DNA of 64,000 nucleotides from Thermostichus vulcanus str. 'Rupite' (GCF_022848905.1 NZ_JAFIRA010000002.1:62001-126000), one strand, 5' to 3'; counted from the stretch's first letter, positions 9,454 to 18,547 are shown. Translations and numbers: made by a program. The notes: a model not told the origin generated them from the letters alone.

Positions 9454-10242
9454 CTAACTTAGAGTACCCGGATCCACCCCCAGTTCCCGCAGCTTTTGGG
9501 CCAGCCGTTCCGCCCGTTGCTCGGCGCTTTCAGCCCGTTGCCGCTCCTGCTCAGCTCGTTGCCGCTCTTGTTCCATCCGTTGCCGCTCGATTTTTTCTGC
9601 TTCTTCCGGCAGAGGTACCAACTCCCCATTCGGGAAAAAATACCGCAGCTGACGGTTGTGAATGCCCAGGTACAACCCCAGCACCTTGCTCCACCGCAAC
9701 CCTTGCAAGGACTCCGTCCCGCTGACGCGATCTGTCGGCGCAATCTCCTCGTATCGCTCTCCCCCTTCCCCCAGCCGCAAACCCATAAACTCCAGCGTCT
9801 CTGGCGAAAAATAAAAATACTCTGGGGTTCTAAAAATGCTCTGATACAGTTCTCGTTTTTCGGTGCGATCCACATTAGCGGTGGACTCCGAGAGCAGCTC
9901 GATGATCAAATCCGGGTATTTCCCCCCTTCCTCCCAAACCACCCAGGAGCCGCGCGGGTGATTGGACACCCCCTTGACCAAAAACAGGTCTGGCCCACGA
10001 AAGTCTTTGGTCTTCAGTTGCTCGCGGCTGTAGTAGACAGTGAGGTTCCAGGCCAGGAAATAGTCGCTGCGGTCTTGCCAGAGGCGGTGGAGGCAGGTAA
10101 CCAAGATGAGCAGCTGCAGGGCATGGAGGGAGTGTTCCATTTCCGGTTCATCGCTGAGGAGCCCCTGGGCGGAGGGTATGAGCTCTGCTAATTGCTGGCG
10201 GGTGAGGGAGTTGGGGTGGGTGGATTTGTCTTGAACCAGCAT
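9454..10242 (-). CDS. Uma2-family (DUF820) protein, tandem copy 2
   Basis: A 262-residue near-duplicate of copy 1. The first 150 residues differ at only a few positions (for example LAELIPSAQ versus LAELMPSAQ, TANVDRT versus TAEVDRT). It has a nine-residue-scale insertion around TDRVSGTESLQG before the RWSKVLGLYLGIHN motif, and one more QERQRAE-type repeat in the C-terminal coiled coil. The putative nuclease residues (GPDLFLV, PDLIIELLSES, TEKRELYQ) are intact, so the copy appears functional. It is preceded by the 135-bp repeated spacer. Confidence 0.85.
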   Translation of the reverse strand: MLVQDKSTHPNSLTRQQLAELIPSAQGLLSDEPEMEHSLHALQLLILVTCLHRLWQDRSDYFLAWNLTVYYSREQLKTKDFRGPDLFLVKGVSNHPRGSWVVWEEGGKYPDLIIELLSESTANVDRTEKRELYQSIFRTPEYFYFSPETLEFMGLRLGEGGERYEEIAPTDRVSGTESLQGLRWSKVLGLYLGIHNRQLRYFFPNGELVPLPEEAEKIERQRMEQERQRAEQERQRAESAEQRAERLAQKLRELGVDPGTLS

Positions 10243-10377
10243 GGCTATACCAAGTCCGGTGCCTCCAGCCTAGCCCAAAGTACGGTCGAGTAGCTCCGCA
10301 AGGCTTTGGGGTTGGGCCTGGGTGGGATCCTGGATAAACGCTTTGTCGTGCACAGGAAGGGATCCGTGGCCTTTTCT
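10243..10377. repeat. Repeated spacer of the Uma2 array, copy 2 (135 bp)
   Basis: Near-identical to 9319-9453 and to 12039-12185; it separates the stop of Uma2 copy 3 from the start of copy 2 on the minus strand. Confidence 0.9.
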
Positions 10378-11214
10378 CTAACTTAGAGTACCCGGATCCA
10401 CGCCCAGTTCCCGCAGCTTTTGGGCCAGCCGTTCCGCTCGTTGCTCGGCGCTTTCAGCCCGTTGCTCGGCGCTTTCAGCTCGTTGCCGCTCCTGCTCAGC
10501 CCGTTGCCGCTCCTGCTCAGCCAATAGCCGTTCTTGTTCTGCTTCGGTGGGCAGCAATTCCCCCACTTCGGTGGCCCAGCGGATCCAGGTGGTATCAATC
10601 CCTCGGAAGGAGCCTGTCCACTTCACTAGGTACAGCCCCAGCGCCTCACTCTTCAGTCTTCCCTGAGCATCCGGCTCAATCGGCACATACTGACTACCCA
10701 GCAAGCGAAACCCGGCCCAGTCCTCCGGCGCAAACGGATCAAACCAAAAGTATTCCGGTACCCGAATGATTTGTTCGTAAAGCTGCTTTTTGTGGGTCTT
10801 ATCCGCTTGAGCAGTGCTCTGAGAAAGCAGCTCAATCACCACATCCGGTCCTTTGCCTTGCTCCCAAATCACCCAGCTTTTCCGTTCCCCCTTGGGTACC
10901 CCCAGAACAACAAAATAATCGGGGCCTTTGAAATCGCGGCTGCGAGACTGTTCCAGGCTGTAGTAGAGGAACATATTGCCGCTGACAAAGCCATCCGGTC
11001 GTTTTTGCAGCCAGGTTTCCGTGATGCTGATCAGCAGATCCATTTGGCATTTGTGCCGCCAGGTTTCCATGGGAATGCCATCATCGTAAGGGAGTTCATC
11101 TTGGCCAGGGGGCCATTCAGGAAGGTAGGCCGCATCGGGTTCTTGTAGCAAGGGATCCGCTGACTCCACAACGGGGTTGGTCATGGTAGGGTCTCCGAAA
11201 TCGTTTGAATTCAC
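10378..11214 (-). CDS. Uma2-family (DUF820) protein, divergent tandem copy 3
   Basis: A 278-residue Uma2 protein whose catalytic domain is clearly diverged from its neighbours (GPDYFVVLGVPKG, PDVVIELLSQSTAQ, THKKQLYEQ, EYFWFDP) while its last 25 residues, RAERLAQKLRELGVDPGTLS, match copies 1, 2 and 4 almost exactly. That mosaic suggests gene conversion or exchange at the 3' end. The coiled coil holds both QERQRAE and SAEQRAE units. The GTG at 11214 overlaps the TGA of copy 4 (GTGA), suggesting translational coupling; the ATG at 11184 (MTNPVVESAD) is the alternative start. Confidence 0.82.
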   Translation of the reverse strand: MNSNDFGDPTMTNPVVESADPLLQEPDAAYLPEWPPGQDELPYDDGIPMETWRHKCQMDLLISITETWLQKRPDGFVSGNMFLYYSLEQSRSRDFKGPDYFVVLGVPKGERKSWVIWEQGKGPDVVIELLSQSTAQADKTHKKQLYEQIIRVPEYFWFDPFAPEDWAGFRLLGSQYVPIEPDAQGRLKSEALGLYLVKWTGSFRGIDTTWIRWATEVGELLPTEAEQERLLAEQERQRAEQERQRAESAEQRAESAEQRAERLAQKLRELGVDPGTLS

Positions 11215-12038
11215 TTTTCTAGGCTGGCAGGATCCACCCCCAGTTCCCGCAATTTTTGCGCCAGGCGCTCTGCCCGTTGGCGTTCCTGTTCTGTACGCTG
11301 CCGCTCTTGTTCTGCCCGTTGGCGTTCCTGTTCTGCCCGCTGCCGCTCTTGTTCTGCCCGTTGGCGTTCCTGTTCTGCCCGCTGCCGCTCTTGTTCTGCC
11401 CGTTGGCGTTCGAGGCGCTCGGCTTCTTCCGGCAAGAGCGCCAATTCCCCTGTCGGCAAAAAGTATCTCAGTTGACGGTTGTGAATGCCTAGGTACAACC
11501 CCAGCACCTCACTCCAGCGCCACCCTTGCTCTGTGGCAGGGATCTCTTCGTAACGCAATCCCTCCTGTAACCGCAAACCCATAAACTCCAGCGTCTCTGG
11601 CGAAAAATAAAAATACTCCGGGGTTCTAAAAATCGTCTGATACAGTTCTCGTTTTTCGGTGCGATCCACCTCAGCGGTGGACTCCGAGAGCAGCTCGATG
11701 ATCAAATCCGGGTATTTGCCCCCTTCTTCCCAAACCACCCAGGATCCCCGTGGGTGATTGGACACCCCCTTGACCAAAAATAGGTCCGGCCCACGAAAGT
11801 CTTTGGTCTTCAGTTGCTCGCGGCTGTAGTAGACAGTGAGGTTCCAGGCCAGGAAGTAGTCGCTGCGGTCTTGCCAGAGGCGGTGGAGGCAGGTAACCAA
11901 GATGAGCAGCTGCAGGGCATGGAGGGAGTGTTCCATTTCCGGTTCATCGCTGAGAAGCCCCTGGGCGGAGGGCATGAGCTCTGCTAATTGCTGGCGGGTG
12001 AGGGAGTTGGGGTGGGTGGATTTGTCTTGAACCAGCAT
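11211..12038 (-). CDS. Uma2-family (DUF820) protein, tandem copy 4
   Basis: A 275-residue paralogue whose first 150 residues are almost identical to copies 1 and 2 but whose middle (LRLQEGLRYEEIPATEQG) differs. Its coiled coil is the longest of the array: six to seven consecutive seven-residue units of the QERQRAE type, encoded by alternating 21-bp DNA units. It ends QKLRELGVDPASLEK. It is the first gene of the minus-strand array after the 5' fragment and overlaps copy 3 by four bases, so copies 4 and 3 are probably translated from one mRNA. Confidence 0.85.
   Translation of the reverse strand: MLVQDKSTHPNSLTRQQLAELMPSAQGLLSDEPEMEHSLHALQLLILVTCLHRLWQDRSDYFLAWNLTVYYSREQLKTKDFRGPDLFLVKGVSNHPRGSWVVWEEGGKYPDLIIELLSESTAEVDRTEKRELYQTIFRTPEYFYFSPETLEFMGLRLQEGLRYEEIPATEQGWRWSEVLGLYLGIHNRQLRYFLPTGELALLPEEAERLERQRAEQERQRAEQERQRAEQERQRAEQERQRAEQERQRTEQERQRAERLAQKLRELGVDPASLEK
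11276..11412 (-). repeat. 21-bp coding minisatellite in Uma2 copy 4
   Basis: On the plus strand two 21-bp units, one containing GTTGGCGTTCCTGTTCTG and one containing CTGCCGCTCTTGTTCTG, alternate about three times. Each encodes one QERQRAE heptad on the minus strand. Copies 1-3 of the array have fewer units, so unit number is variable, as expected from slippage or unequal recombination. Confidence 0.9.
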
Positions 12039-12185
12039 GGCTATACCAAGTCCGGTGCCTCCAGGCTAGCCCAAAGGGTGGACCAAAGCACGGTCGAGTA
12101 GCGCCGCAAGGCTTTGGGGTTGGGCCTGGGTGAGATCCTGGATAAACGCTTTATCGTGCACAGGAAGGGATCCCTGGCCTTTTCT
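12039..12185. repeat. Repeated spacer of the Uma2 array, copy 3 (147 bp)
   Basis: The same spacer as 9319-9453 and 10243-10377, with about 12 extra bases near GCCCAAAGGGTGGACC. Confidence 0.88.
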
Positions 12186-12249
12186 CTAGCTTAGGGTACC
12201 TGGATCCACCCCCAGTTCCCGCAGCTTTTGGGCCAGGCGTTCTGCTCTT
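12186..12249 (-). pseudogene. 3' remnant of a fifth Uma2 copy
   Basis: These 64 bp match the last 21 codons of the Uma2 genes (RAERLAQKLRELGVDPGTLS and stop) and are joined to the standard repeated spacer. Similarity stops abruptly at about 12249, where unrelated sequence leads into the next gene. It marks the edge of the array, probably where a fifth copy was deleted. Confidence 0.85.
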
Positions 12250-12280
12250 TTAGCGTAGCTACAGAAGATTGACAGGAGAT

Positions 12281-13198
12281 TTACGGGATCAGAATTTGCC
12301 GTAGGGCCTCTTTTAATTGTGGGTATTGAAACGTAAAGCCTGCCTGTAAAGCGGCCTGAGGGATCACCTTTTGCCCCGTGAGCACCACCTGAGCTGCTTC
12401 CCCTAACAGCAGTTCTAGGGCCAGTTCCGGTACGGGTAGCCAAGAGGGGCGGGCTAAAATCTGGCCTAAAGTGCGGCAGAACTCTTCCATTTGTACCGGG
12501 TTGGGAGCGGTGGCATTAAAGATGCCGGATCCCTGTTTGAGCAGGAAGCAAACCAAACTAACCCAATCCTCACGGTGGATCCAGGAGAGCCATTGTTTGC
12601 CGGAGCCAATCGTTCCGCCGATAAAAAACTGAAAAGGGGCTAACATCTGCCCCAGTGCTCCCCCATCCGGCCCCAAGACAATCCCCGTGCGCACAATGGC
12701 CAGACGGATCCCAAGATCTTGCACAGGCCGGGCGGCGGCCTCCCAGGCTTGGCAAACTTCCCCCAGAAAATCCTGGGCAGGGGGGGCGGTTTCCGGCAAG
12801 GGATCCCCTTCGGGATGGGATCCGTAATAGCCCACAGCTGAGCCGCTGATCATCACCTGCGGTTTCTGGCTCAGGGTACTGATCGCTTGTACCAGGGCTT
12901 GGGTGGTTTCCACACGGCTGCGGCGGATTTCTTTTTTCTTGGTTTTTGTCCAGCGGGAGGAGGCTAAGGGTTCGCCCGCTAAGTTGATCAGGCCTTCGTA
13001 CCCTTCTAGAGCAGTGGCCCAGGTTTGCGGTTGGTAGGGATCGTACTGCAGGAGCTTAAGGTTGGCGGGATCCCCTAATACCTTGCGGGTTTGCTCAAGG
13101 TTGCGGGTTAAGACCAAGACGTGATCCCCTTGCTCCAGGAGACGAGCGACCAAGCGACGCCCGATAAAACCACTCCCGCCCGTAATGGCAATGCGCAT
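12281..13198 (-). CDS. TIGR01777-family NAD(P)-dependent epimerase-like protein
   Basis: The product (305 residues from the ATG at 13198) has an N-terminal Rossmann motif, ITGGSGFIGRRLVARLL, followed by LINLAGEPLASSRWT, ISGSAVGYYG and the conserved IVRTGIVLGPDGGALGQML and WIHREDWV segments that define the TIGR01777/YfcH family of extended short-chain dehydrogenases. The C-terminal domain (FNATAPNPV, LLGEAAQVVLTGQKVIP) is complete. Substrate is unknown. The frame is open seven codons further upstream, but the ATG directly before RIAITGGSG is the family start. Its stop lies 30 bp from the Uma2 remnant. Confidence 0.88.
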   Translation of the reverse strand: MRIAITGGSGFIGRRLVARLLEQGDHVLVLTRNLEQTRKVLGDPANLKLLQYDPYQPQTWATALEGYEGLINLAGEPLASSRWTKTKKKEIRRSRVETTQALVQAISTLSQKPQVMISGSAVGYYGSHPEGDPLPETAPPAQDFLGEVCQAWEAAARPVQDLGIRLAIVRTGIVLGPDGGALGQMLAPFQFFIGGTIGSGKQWLSWIHREDWVSLVCFLLKQGSGIFNATAPNPVQMEEFCRTLGQILARPSWLPVPELALELLLGEAAQVVLTGQKVIPQAALQAGFTFQYPQLKEALRQILIP

Positions 13199-13743
13199 GA
13201 TGTGGATCCCTTTTCGCAACCAATGTGTACCCAGTCTGAGTGGGCCAGAGTTCTAGCCTAACTTGTTTCCGTATCTTGTATCGATCTTGTGTCTGTATGC
13301 CTTTGCAGGCGTCCTTTATTTAGACCATTATTTAGATCGTCAAATGAATAAGATTATGAGTGTTGGTGAAACTCAATAGAAAGATTGAGACTAAGAACTT
13401 TATTAAGCCTTCAAAACCTCATTCTGATCTTTATTTATGTATTTCTTTATGTATTATGTGTGTATGTTATGGTGTATATTATGAAAATCTCCTGGAAAGA
13501 TTGCAGACATTCTACATCAAAATATCTCTAATTCTGATGGCTTACATGGTTTTGCATGATGGGTCACATGTCCTGCTCTTTGCCACTGTAAAACATTCAC
13601 CAGAAGTAGAGATGCTACATTTCAGATGATGCAAATAAATCTTTTGTCCCGATTGGGTAGGGCTTGACTCGGTACAGAGCTTCTCTCTCAGGATTAAGAT
13701 TGATCATAACCGACATTGCAGATTATCCTTCCAGCTCAGTGTT
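13199..13743. other. AT-rich spacer upstream of recG, no convincing gene
   Basis: Bases about 13320-13720 are conspicuously AT-rich, with TATGTATT-like repeats near 13435-13485, and lack GGATCC. An 89-codon GTG-started frame (13360-13629) lies here, but it has no ribosome-binding site, biased composition and no recognisable family, so I treat it as chance. The segment may be the scar of a lost insertion. The recG promoter should lie near its right end. Confidence 0.5.
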
Positions 13744-16296
13744 GTGACCGAAGTTGCCGCATCTGCCCCTACGGATCAGTATCCCTCTTCTGAGAGGGGT
13801 GGCTTAGAGACCCTCAGGGGAACCTCAAGGCAGGCGGAACCGGTGGATCTAAAACGGCTGAATCGGGCCCTATCGGTGGAGGCGGAGTCTGGCTTTGGGG
13901 ATTTGCAAGGACGAGAACAAACCTTCTCCCAATTTTTTTGCGGGGTCTTCGGGCAGGATCCCCCCGCCGATTGGCTGCTGGATGGGGATGACCGGCGGAA
14001 ATGGCAAGAACTGGGATCCCGTTATACCCTTTACCCGGAGCTAGATCTGCCGGAACGACAGCATCTGGTGGCGGAAACCCGCCGCTGGCTGGATCAAATC
14101 CGTCGTCAGCAAGAACCGCCCCCGCCCGCCCGCCCTGCCCCTCTGCCCAAGCCCAATGGCCTCAGCCTGGAGCAACCGCTGCAATTTCTAAAAGGAATAG
14201 GCCCGAAATCGGCAGAAAAACTGGCGCAACTGGGTTTACTCACGGTGCGGGATGCCCTCTACTACTTCCCCCGCGACCATGTGAACTACTCGGAGCAGGT
14301 GCTGATCCGGCAGGCGAAAGTGGGGGAAACCGTTACCTTGGTGGGCACGATCAAAAGCTGTACCTGCTTCACCAGTCCCAAGAACAAAGCCCTGACCATT
14401 TTCAACCTGAAGATGGCCGATAGCAGCGGCACAATGACCTTGAGTCGCTTTTACAACGGGCGGCAATTCACCCAGCGGGGTTGGCAGGAATCCATACAGC
14501 GGCAATATCCAAAGGGGGCGAGGGTGGCCGCCAGTGGCCTGGTGAAAAGGAGCAAGTTTGGCCTAACGCTGGACAACCCGCAAATTGAGGTTTTATCGCC
14601 AGATTTACCTGAGGAGAGTCCGGTTCATGGCCGTGGGGGGGATCCCGTGCTTCGCTCCCTCAAGATTGGCAAAATTTTACCCATTTACCCCCTCACCGAA
14701 GGGATTACCGCCGACCTGGTGCGTAAAGCTGTGCAACTGGCGCTGCCGGCAGTGGCGTTGATAGGGGATCCCTTGCCCCAAGACATAAAACGCACCTTGC
14801 AACTGTTGGATTTGCCTGTGGCTCTCCAGCAAATTCATTTTCCAGACACAGCAGAACACCTGGCCCAAGCCCGACGACGGCTGGTGTTTGATGAGTTTTT
14901 TTATCTGCAACTGGGCCTTTTGCAACGGCGGCAACGGTATCGGGAGCAAGCCCAAGCGGTACCCCGGTACCAACCAATCCAGGGTGAACTGGTGGATCGC
15001 TTCTACCAACTCCTGCCTTTTCAACTCACCGCCGCGCAACAACGGGTGATTAGCGAAATTCTGGCGGATCTACGGGATCCCTTGCCGATGAACCGCCTGG
15101 TTCAAGGGGATGTCGGCTCCGGGAAAACCGTTGTCGCTGTGGTGGCCCTTCTGGCGGCTATCCAATCCGGTTGGCAAACGGCTCTGATGGCCCCGACCGA
15201 GGTTTTGGCGGAGCAACACTACCGCAAATTGGTGGATTGGTTTAGCCAACTGCACTTGCCTGTAGAACTCCTAACTGGTTCCACTCCAGCCGCCAAACGC
15301 CGACAGATCCTACGGCAACTGCAAACAGGGGAACTGCCCCTAGTGGTGGGTACCCACGCCCTGATCCAGCCGGCGGTACAGTTTCGCAACCTCGGCCTGG
15401 TGATCATCGATGAGCAACACCGCTTTGGGGTAGAACAACGGGCCGCTCTGCAACAGAAAGGGGATCATCCCGATGTCCTGACCATGACCGCCACCCCGAT
15501 CCCGCGCACTCTAACTCTGGCCCTTCACGGTGACCTGGATGTCAGCCAAATTGATGAGCTGCCGCCTGGGCGTAAGCCGGTTCATACCGTTGTTGTCCGG
15601 CCTGGGGATCGTTTGCAGGTGGTGCGGTTGATGGAGCGGGAGATTGCCCAAGGGCGACAGGTGTACGTGGTGTTGCCGCTGATTGAAGAGTCAGAAAAGC
15701 TGGATCTGAAATCGGCCATTGAGGAGCACCAGCGCCTGCAGGAAAAGGTTTTTCCCCAGTTCAAGGTGGGCTTATTACACGGGCGCATGAGTAGCAACGA
15801 CAAGGATGCCGTTATCCAAGCTTTTCGCCAGCGGGAACTGGATATTCTTGTGTCCACCACGGTGGTGGAGGTGGGGGTGGATGTACCCAATGCTTCGGTG
15901 ATGGTGATCGAGCACGCGGAACGGTTTGGATTGTCTCAACTGCACCAGCTGCGGGGACGGGTGGGGCGGGGATCCGAGCAATCCTACTGTTTGTTGATGA
16001 CAGGATCCAAGGGGGAGGATGCGCTGCGGCGGCTGAAGGTGCTGGAGCAGTCCCACGATGGATTTTTTATTGCGGAAATGGATCTGCGCTTCCGTGGCCC
16101 AGGGGAGGTGATGGGCACGCGCCAGTCGGGGTTGCCGGATTTTGCCCTGGCCAGCCTGATGGACGATCAAGAGGTGCTGGAATTGGCTCGCCAAGCGGCA
16201 GAACAGCTCATCGCAGCGGATCCCCATCTCACACAGTATCCTGAACTACAAGCTGTTTTGAAGACGAAAGTCAGTTACACCAATCGATTACACTAA
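13744..16296 (+). CDS. recG: ATP-dependent DNA helicase RecG
   Basis: The 850-residue product has RecG architecture: a cyanobacterial N-terminal extension of about 150 residues, a wedge/OB domain (LQFLKGIGPKSAEKL, then TLVGTIKSC), and a superfamily 2 helicase core with Walker A GDVGSGKTVVA, the DEQH box VIIDEQHRFGVEQ, TATPIPRTL, STTVVEVGVDVPNA and the arginine-rich QLRGRVGRG. It ends with the TRQSGLPDF...LA motif of RecG. RecG regresses stalled replication forks and processes recombination intermediates. Start is GTG at 13744; the extension makes it longer than the 690-residue E. coli protein but normal for cyanobacteria. Confidence 0.95.
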   Translation: MTEVAASAPTDQYPSSERGGLETLRGTSRQAEPVDLKRLNRALSVEAESGFGDLQGREQTFSQFFCGVFGQDPPADWLLDGDDRRKWQELGSRYTLYPELDLPERQHLVAETRRWLDQIRRQQEPPPPARPAPLPKPNGLSLEQPLQFLKGIGPKSAEKLAQLGLLTVRDALYYFPRDHVNYSEQVLIRQAKVGETVTLVGTIKSCTCFTSPKNKALTIFNLKMADSSGTMTLSRFYNGRQFTQRGWQESIQRQYPKGARVAASGLVKRSKFGLTLDNPQIEVLSPDLPEESPVHGRGGDPVLRSLKIGKILPIYPLTEGITADLVRKAVQLALPAVALIGDPLPQDIKRTLQLLDLPVALQQIHFPDTAEHLAQARRRLVFDEFFYLQLGLLQRRQRYREQAQAVPRYQPIQGELVDRFYQLLPFQLTAAQQRVISEILADLRDPLPMNRLVQGDVGSGKTVVAVVALLAAIQSGWQTALMAPTEVLAEQHYRKLVDWFSQLHLPVELLTGSTPAAKRRQILRQLQTGELPLVVGTHALIQPAVQFRNLGLVIIDEQHRFGVEQRAALQQKGDHPDVLTMTATPIPRTLTLALHGDLDVSQIDELPPGRKPVHTVVVRPGDRLQVVRLMEREIAQGRQVYVVLPLIEESEKLDLKSAIEEHQRLQEKVFPQFKVGLLHGRMSSNDKDAVIQAFRQRELDILVSTTVVEVGVDVPNASVMVIEHAERFGLSQLHQLRGRVGRGSEQSYCLLMTGSKGEDALRRLKVLEQSHDGFFIAEMDLRFRGPGEVMGTRQSGLPDFALASLMDDQEVLELARQAAEQLIAADPHLTQYPELQAVLKTKVSYTNRLH

Positions 16297-16416
16297 GAAA
16301 TCGCTAGCGGTTGAGTGGTCAAGTGAATCTGCAACGAAAATGGGCGGGTAAGTTGCAGCTTCAACTTCACTGGGATTAGAGTGGCTGTCTGAATACTTAT
16401 AGCTGAGATAATTGCG

Positions 16417-18498
16417 ATGGAAAAACCTCAACTTCGTTACCACCCCAGGGTTCTCTTAAGCTGGGAGGTGGATCCAGGTCATGTACCACCTATAATTTTC
16501 TCGAATAACCAGTTAACTCTATGCACAGCTTACCAAAAAAGGTATGACTTTAACTATTTTACTGAACCGCATCTTCTTACTCCTGTGGGATCCTATGATA
16601 TTTACGAGTTTGTAAATCAGAATGAAGAAATTGAAGACAAAAGCTTTGACTTGGTAGTAGTCTGGAGTTCAGCCGTAACAGAAGCGAATATGCCCTACAA
16701 CACGAAGAAGTTTGGCTGCCCTACAGTTTTGTTGGTGGGAGATACCCATCACTTAAGTTATCCGATTAGCAATTTGTTAACCTATGCTCTTCTTGAAGGT
16801 TTTGACTACATTGTTAGCTCATATAACCGTCAGCATCTACATTGGTTTTTGTCAGCTGGGCTTCGCAATATAGCTTGGCTGCCTCTCATTTCCATGTACA
16901 CTGTTACTCACGAGTGGGTAGAAGATAGAGCTGAAGCAGTTGCATTTGTGGGTCAATTACGGGGGTTTCACCCAAGGCGTAGTAGGCTAATTAAGTCAAT
17001 GAGGGAGCATCATGTTCCTCTTATCGCCAAAACAGCAGATCGTTTTGAATCAGCCAAGCTGTATGCAGAGTCACTGGTATCCTTTAATTGTAGTCTAAAT
17101 GGAGATTTTAATTTAAGGAATCTTGAGATCATCTCTGCAGGAGGCTTTTTATTAACAGATCGCCTGTCTCCTTTTTCTGGACTTGACGAGTACTTATCTC
17201 CGGGTTTTTATTGCGATACTTACACATCAGAATCGGAGCTTCTCGAGAAGATATCTTACTATCTTAGCAACCCAAGATCAGCGATAGACATCGCAAAGAA
17301 GGCGTATGAAAAGTTTCACAAAGACTGGCACCCAGTACATCGAATAAATGATTTATTGAATTGGATATACAATGGATTTTTACCTGATGTTTACTCTCTC
17401 AACTCTGATGCAAGAACCTCTCTTAGCTTATCTCAGTCTGGCTTGGCAGAAACTCGACTTGCAATCTATGAGCCTATCCAGGAAATTCATCGGGTTGAGG
17501 AAAGGGTTAAAGTTTTTATCTCTGGCGACTGTCCAGAAGTAATTTTGGCTGATCTACTTGATTTACCGAGACTTGATCTATATCTCCCAAAGGATTTTAC
17601 CTTCTTGAAGGACGTAAATCTACCATCTTTTAACTTTAATTTAGCGAATAATGAAACAGACGACAGCTGGGATGTATTGATAACTGACTCTAATTTTTTA
17701 GAACAAAACAAACATTTAGCTTTAAAGTTTAAGTTTTTATTTGTTCTAGGAGATGAAGGTCAACTTCTCTACTCTAATGCAGAAAGGTTGATGAAAGTTA
17801 GATTGTTAAGACTGAGCGACAAGCCAGGGCTCTTATTGAGAATCTATGATGAAGATTCCATGAACTATGTTGTCGAAGAGATATTTAATAGGAAGTGCTA
17901 TCCAATTCTAGATTTTGTCCCAGATGTACAAGTGATCGTTGATATAGGTGCAAACATCGGACTTGCCAGTGCTTACTTTCGAATGTATTACCCAGATGCC
18001 TCAATTCACTGCTTTGAGTGTGACCCTTCGGCAATACACTTGCTAAAACAAAATGCCCTTGAAATAGGGAATTGCCAGGTACATCCCGTTGGATTGTATA
18101 GTGATGATGTCGATAAGGTCTTCTACACTGGTTTACAAACAACTACTCATGGCTCAATTCACAAAAGCTTGTATAGTGGTTTTCCTCGACTTATTGAGCT
18201 TAAGAAGGCAAGTTCTTATTTGGATGGCTTAGATCTCAATCGAATTGACATCCTGAAGATAGATACCGAAGGCTGTGAACTTCAAATATTGAAAACTTTG
18301 TTTGATCGATTAAACAGAATAAAACTGATCTATCTAGAATTTCACTCAGAGGAAGATAGGAGACTAATTGATCAACTTCTTGGTTCAACCCACATTCTGT
18401 GGAGAGGAAACATTCTTGATGGACATCGTGGTGAGGTTTGTTATTTGAATAGAAACTACGTGCCTTGCAATTCGCCAATCCAGCCGCTTGGTCGATAA
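16417..18498 (+). CDS. CgeB-like glycosyltransferase fused to an FkbM-family methyltransferase
   Basis: A 693-residue fusion. Residues 1-325 resemble the CgeB/glycos_transf_1_2 group, including VVVWSSAVTEAN, a long Rossmann-like stretch and NLRNLEIISAGGFLLTDRLSPF near 232-253. Residues 350-500 are unassigned. Residues about 505-660 are an FkbM-type SAM methyltransferase with VDIGANIGLASAYF at 508 and the family motif ILKIDTEGCELQIL at 612-625. The gene is clearly more AT-rich than recG and purL on either side, with only two GGATCC sites, both near the 5' end, pointing to transfer. Sugar transfer plus methylation of a surface glycan is inference; the exact substrate is unknown. Confidence 0.78.
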   Translation: MEKPQLRYHPRVLLSWEVDPGHVPPIIFSNNQLTLCTAYQKRYDFNYFTEPHLLTPVGSYDIYEFVNQNEEIEDKSFDLVVVWSSAVTEANMPYNTKKFGCPTVLLVGDTHHLSYPISNLLTYALLEGFDYIVSSYNRQHLHWFLSAGLRNIAWLPLISMYTVTHEWVEDRAEAVAFVGQLRGFHPRRSRLIKSMREHHVPLIAKTADRFESAKLYAESLVSFNCSLNGDFNLRNLEIISAGGFLLTDRLSPFSGLDEYLSPGFYCDTYTSESELLEKISYYLSNPRSAIDIAKKAYEKFHKDWHPVHRINDLLNWIYNGFLPDVYSLNSDARTSLSLSQSGLAETRLAIYEPIQEIHRVEERVKVFISGDCPEVILADLLDLPRLDLYLPKDFTFLKDVNLPSFNFNLANNETDDSWDVLITDSNFLEQNKHLALKFKFLFVLGDEGQLLYSNAERLMKVRLLRLSDKPGLLLRIYDEDSMNYVVEEIFNRKCYPILDFVPDVQVIVDIGANIGLASAYFRMYYPDASIHCFECDPSAIHLLKQNALEIGNCQVHPVGLYSDDVDKVFYTGLQTTTHGSIHKSLYSGFPRLIELKKASSYLDGLDLNRIDILKIDTEGCELQILKTLFDRLNRIKLIYLEFHSEEDRRLIDQLLGSTHILWRGNILDGHRGEVCYLNRNYVPCNSPIQPLGR

Positions 18499-18547
18499 AA
18501 TAAGCTCTTCTAAGTAAAGTTCATGGCCGATTTGTTTATAAACCCTT

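Noticed and set aside
11276-11412. Regular repeats that might suggest a CRISPR array
   Set aside because: The 21-bp units are contiguous, in frame and encode a coiled-coil heptad; there are no spacers and no cas genes in the window.
13360-13629. 89-codon frame in the AT-rich spacer before recG
   Set aside because: GTG start without ribosome-binding site, composition of random AT-rich DNA, no family recognised.
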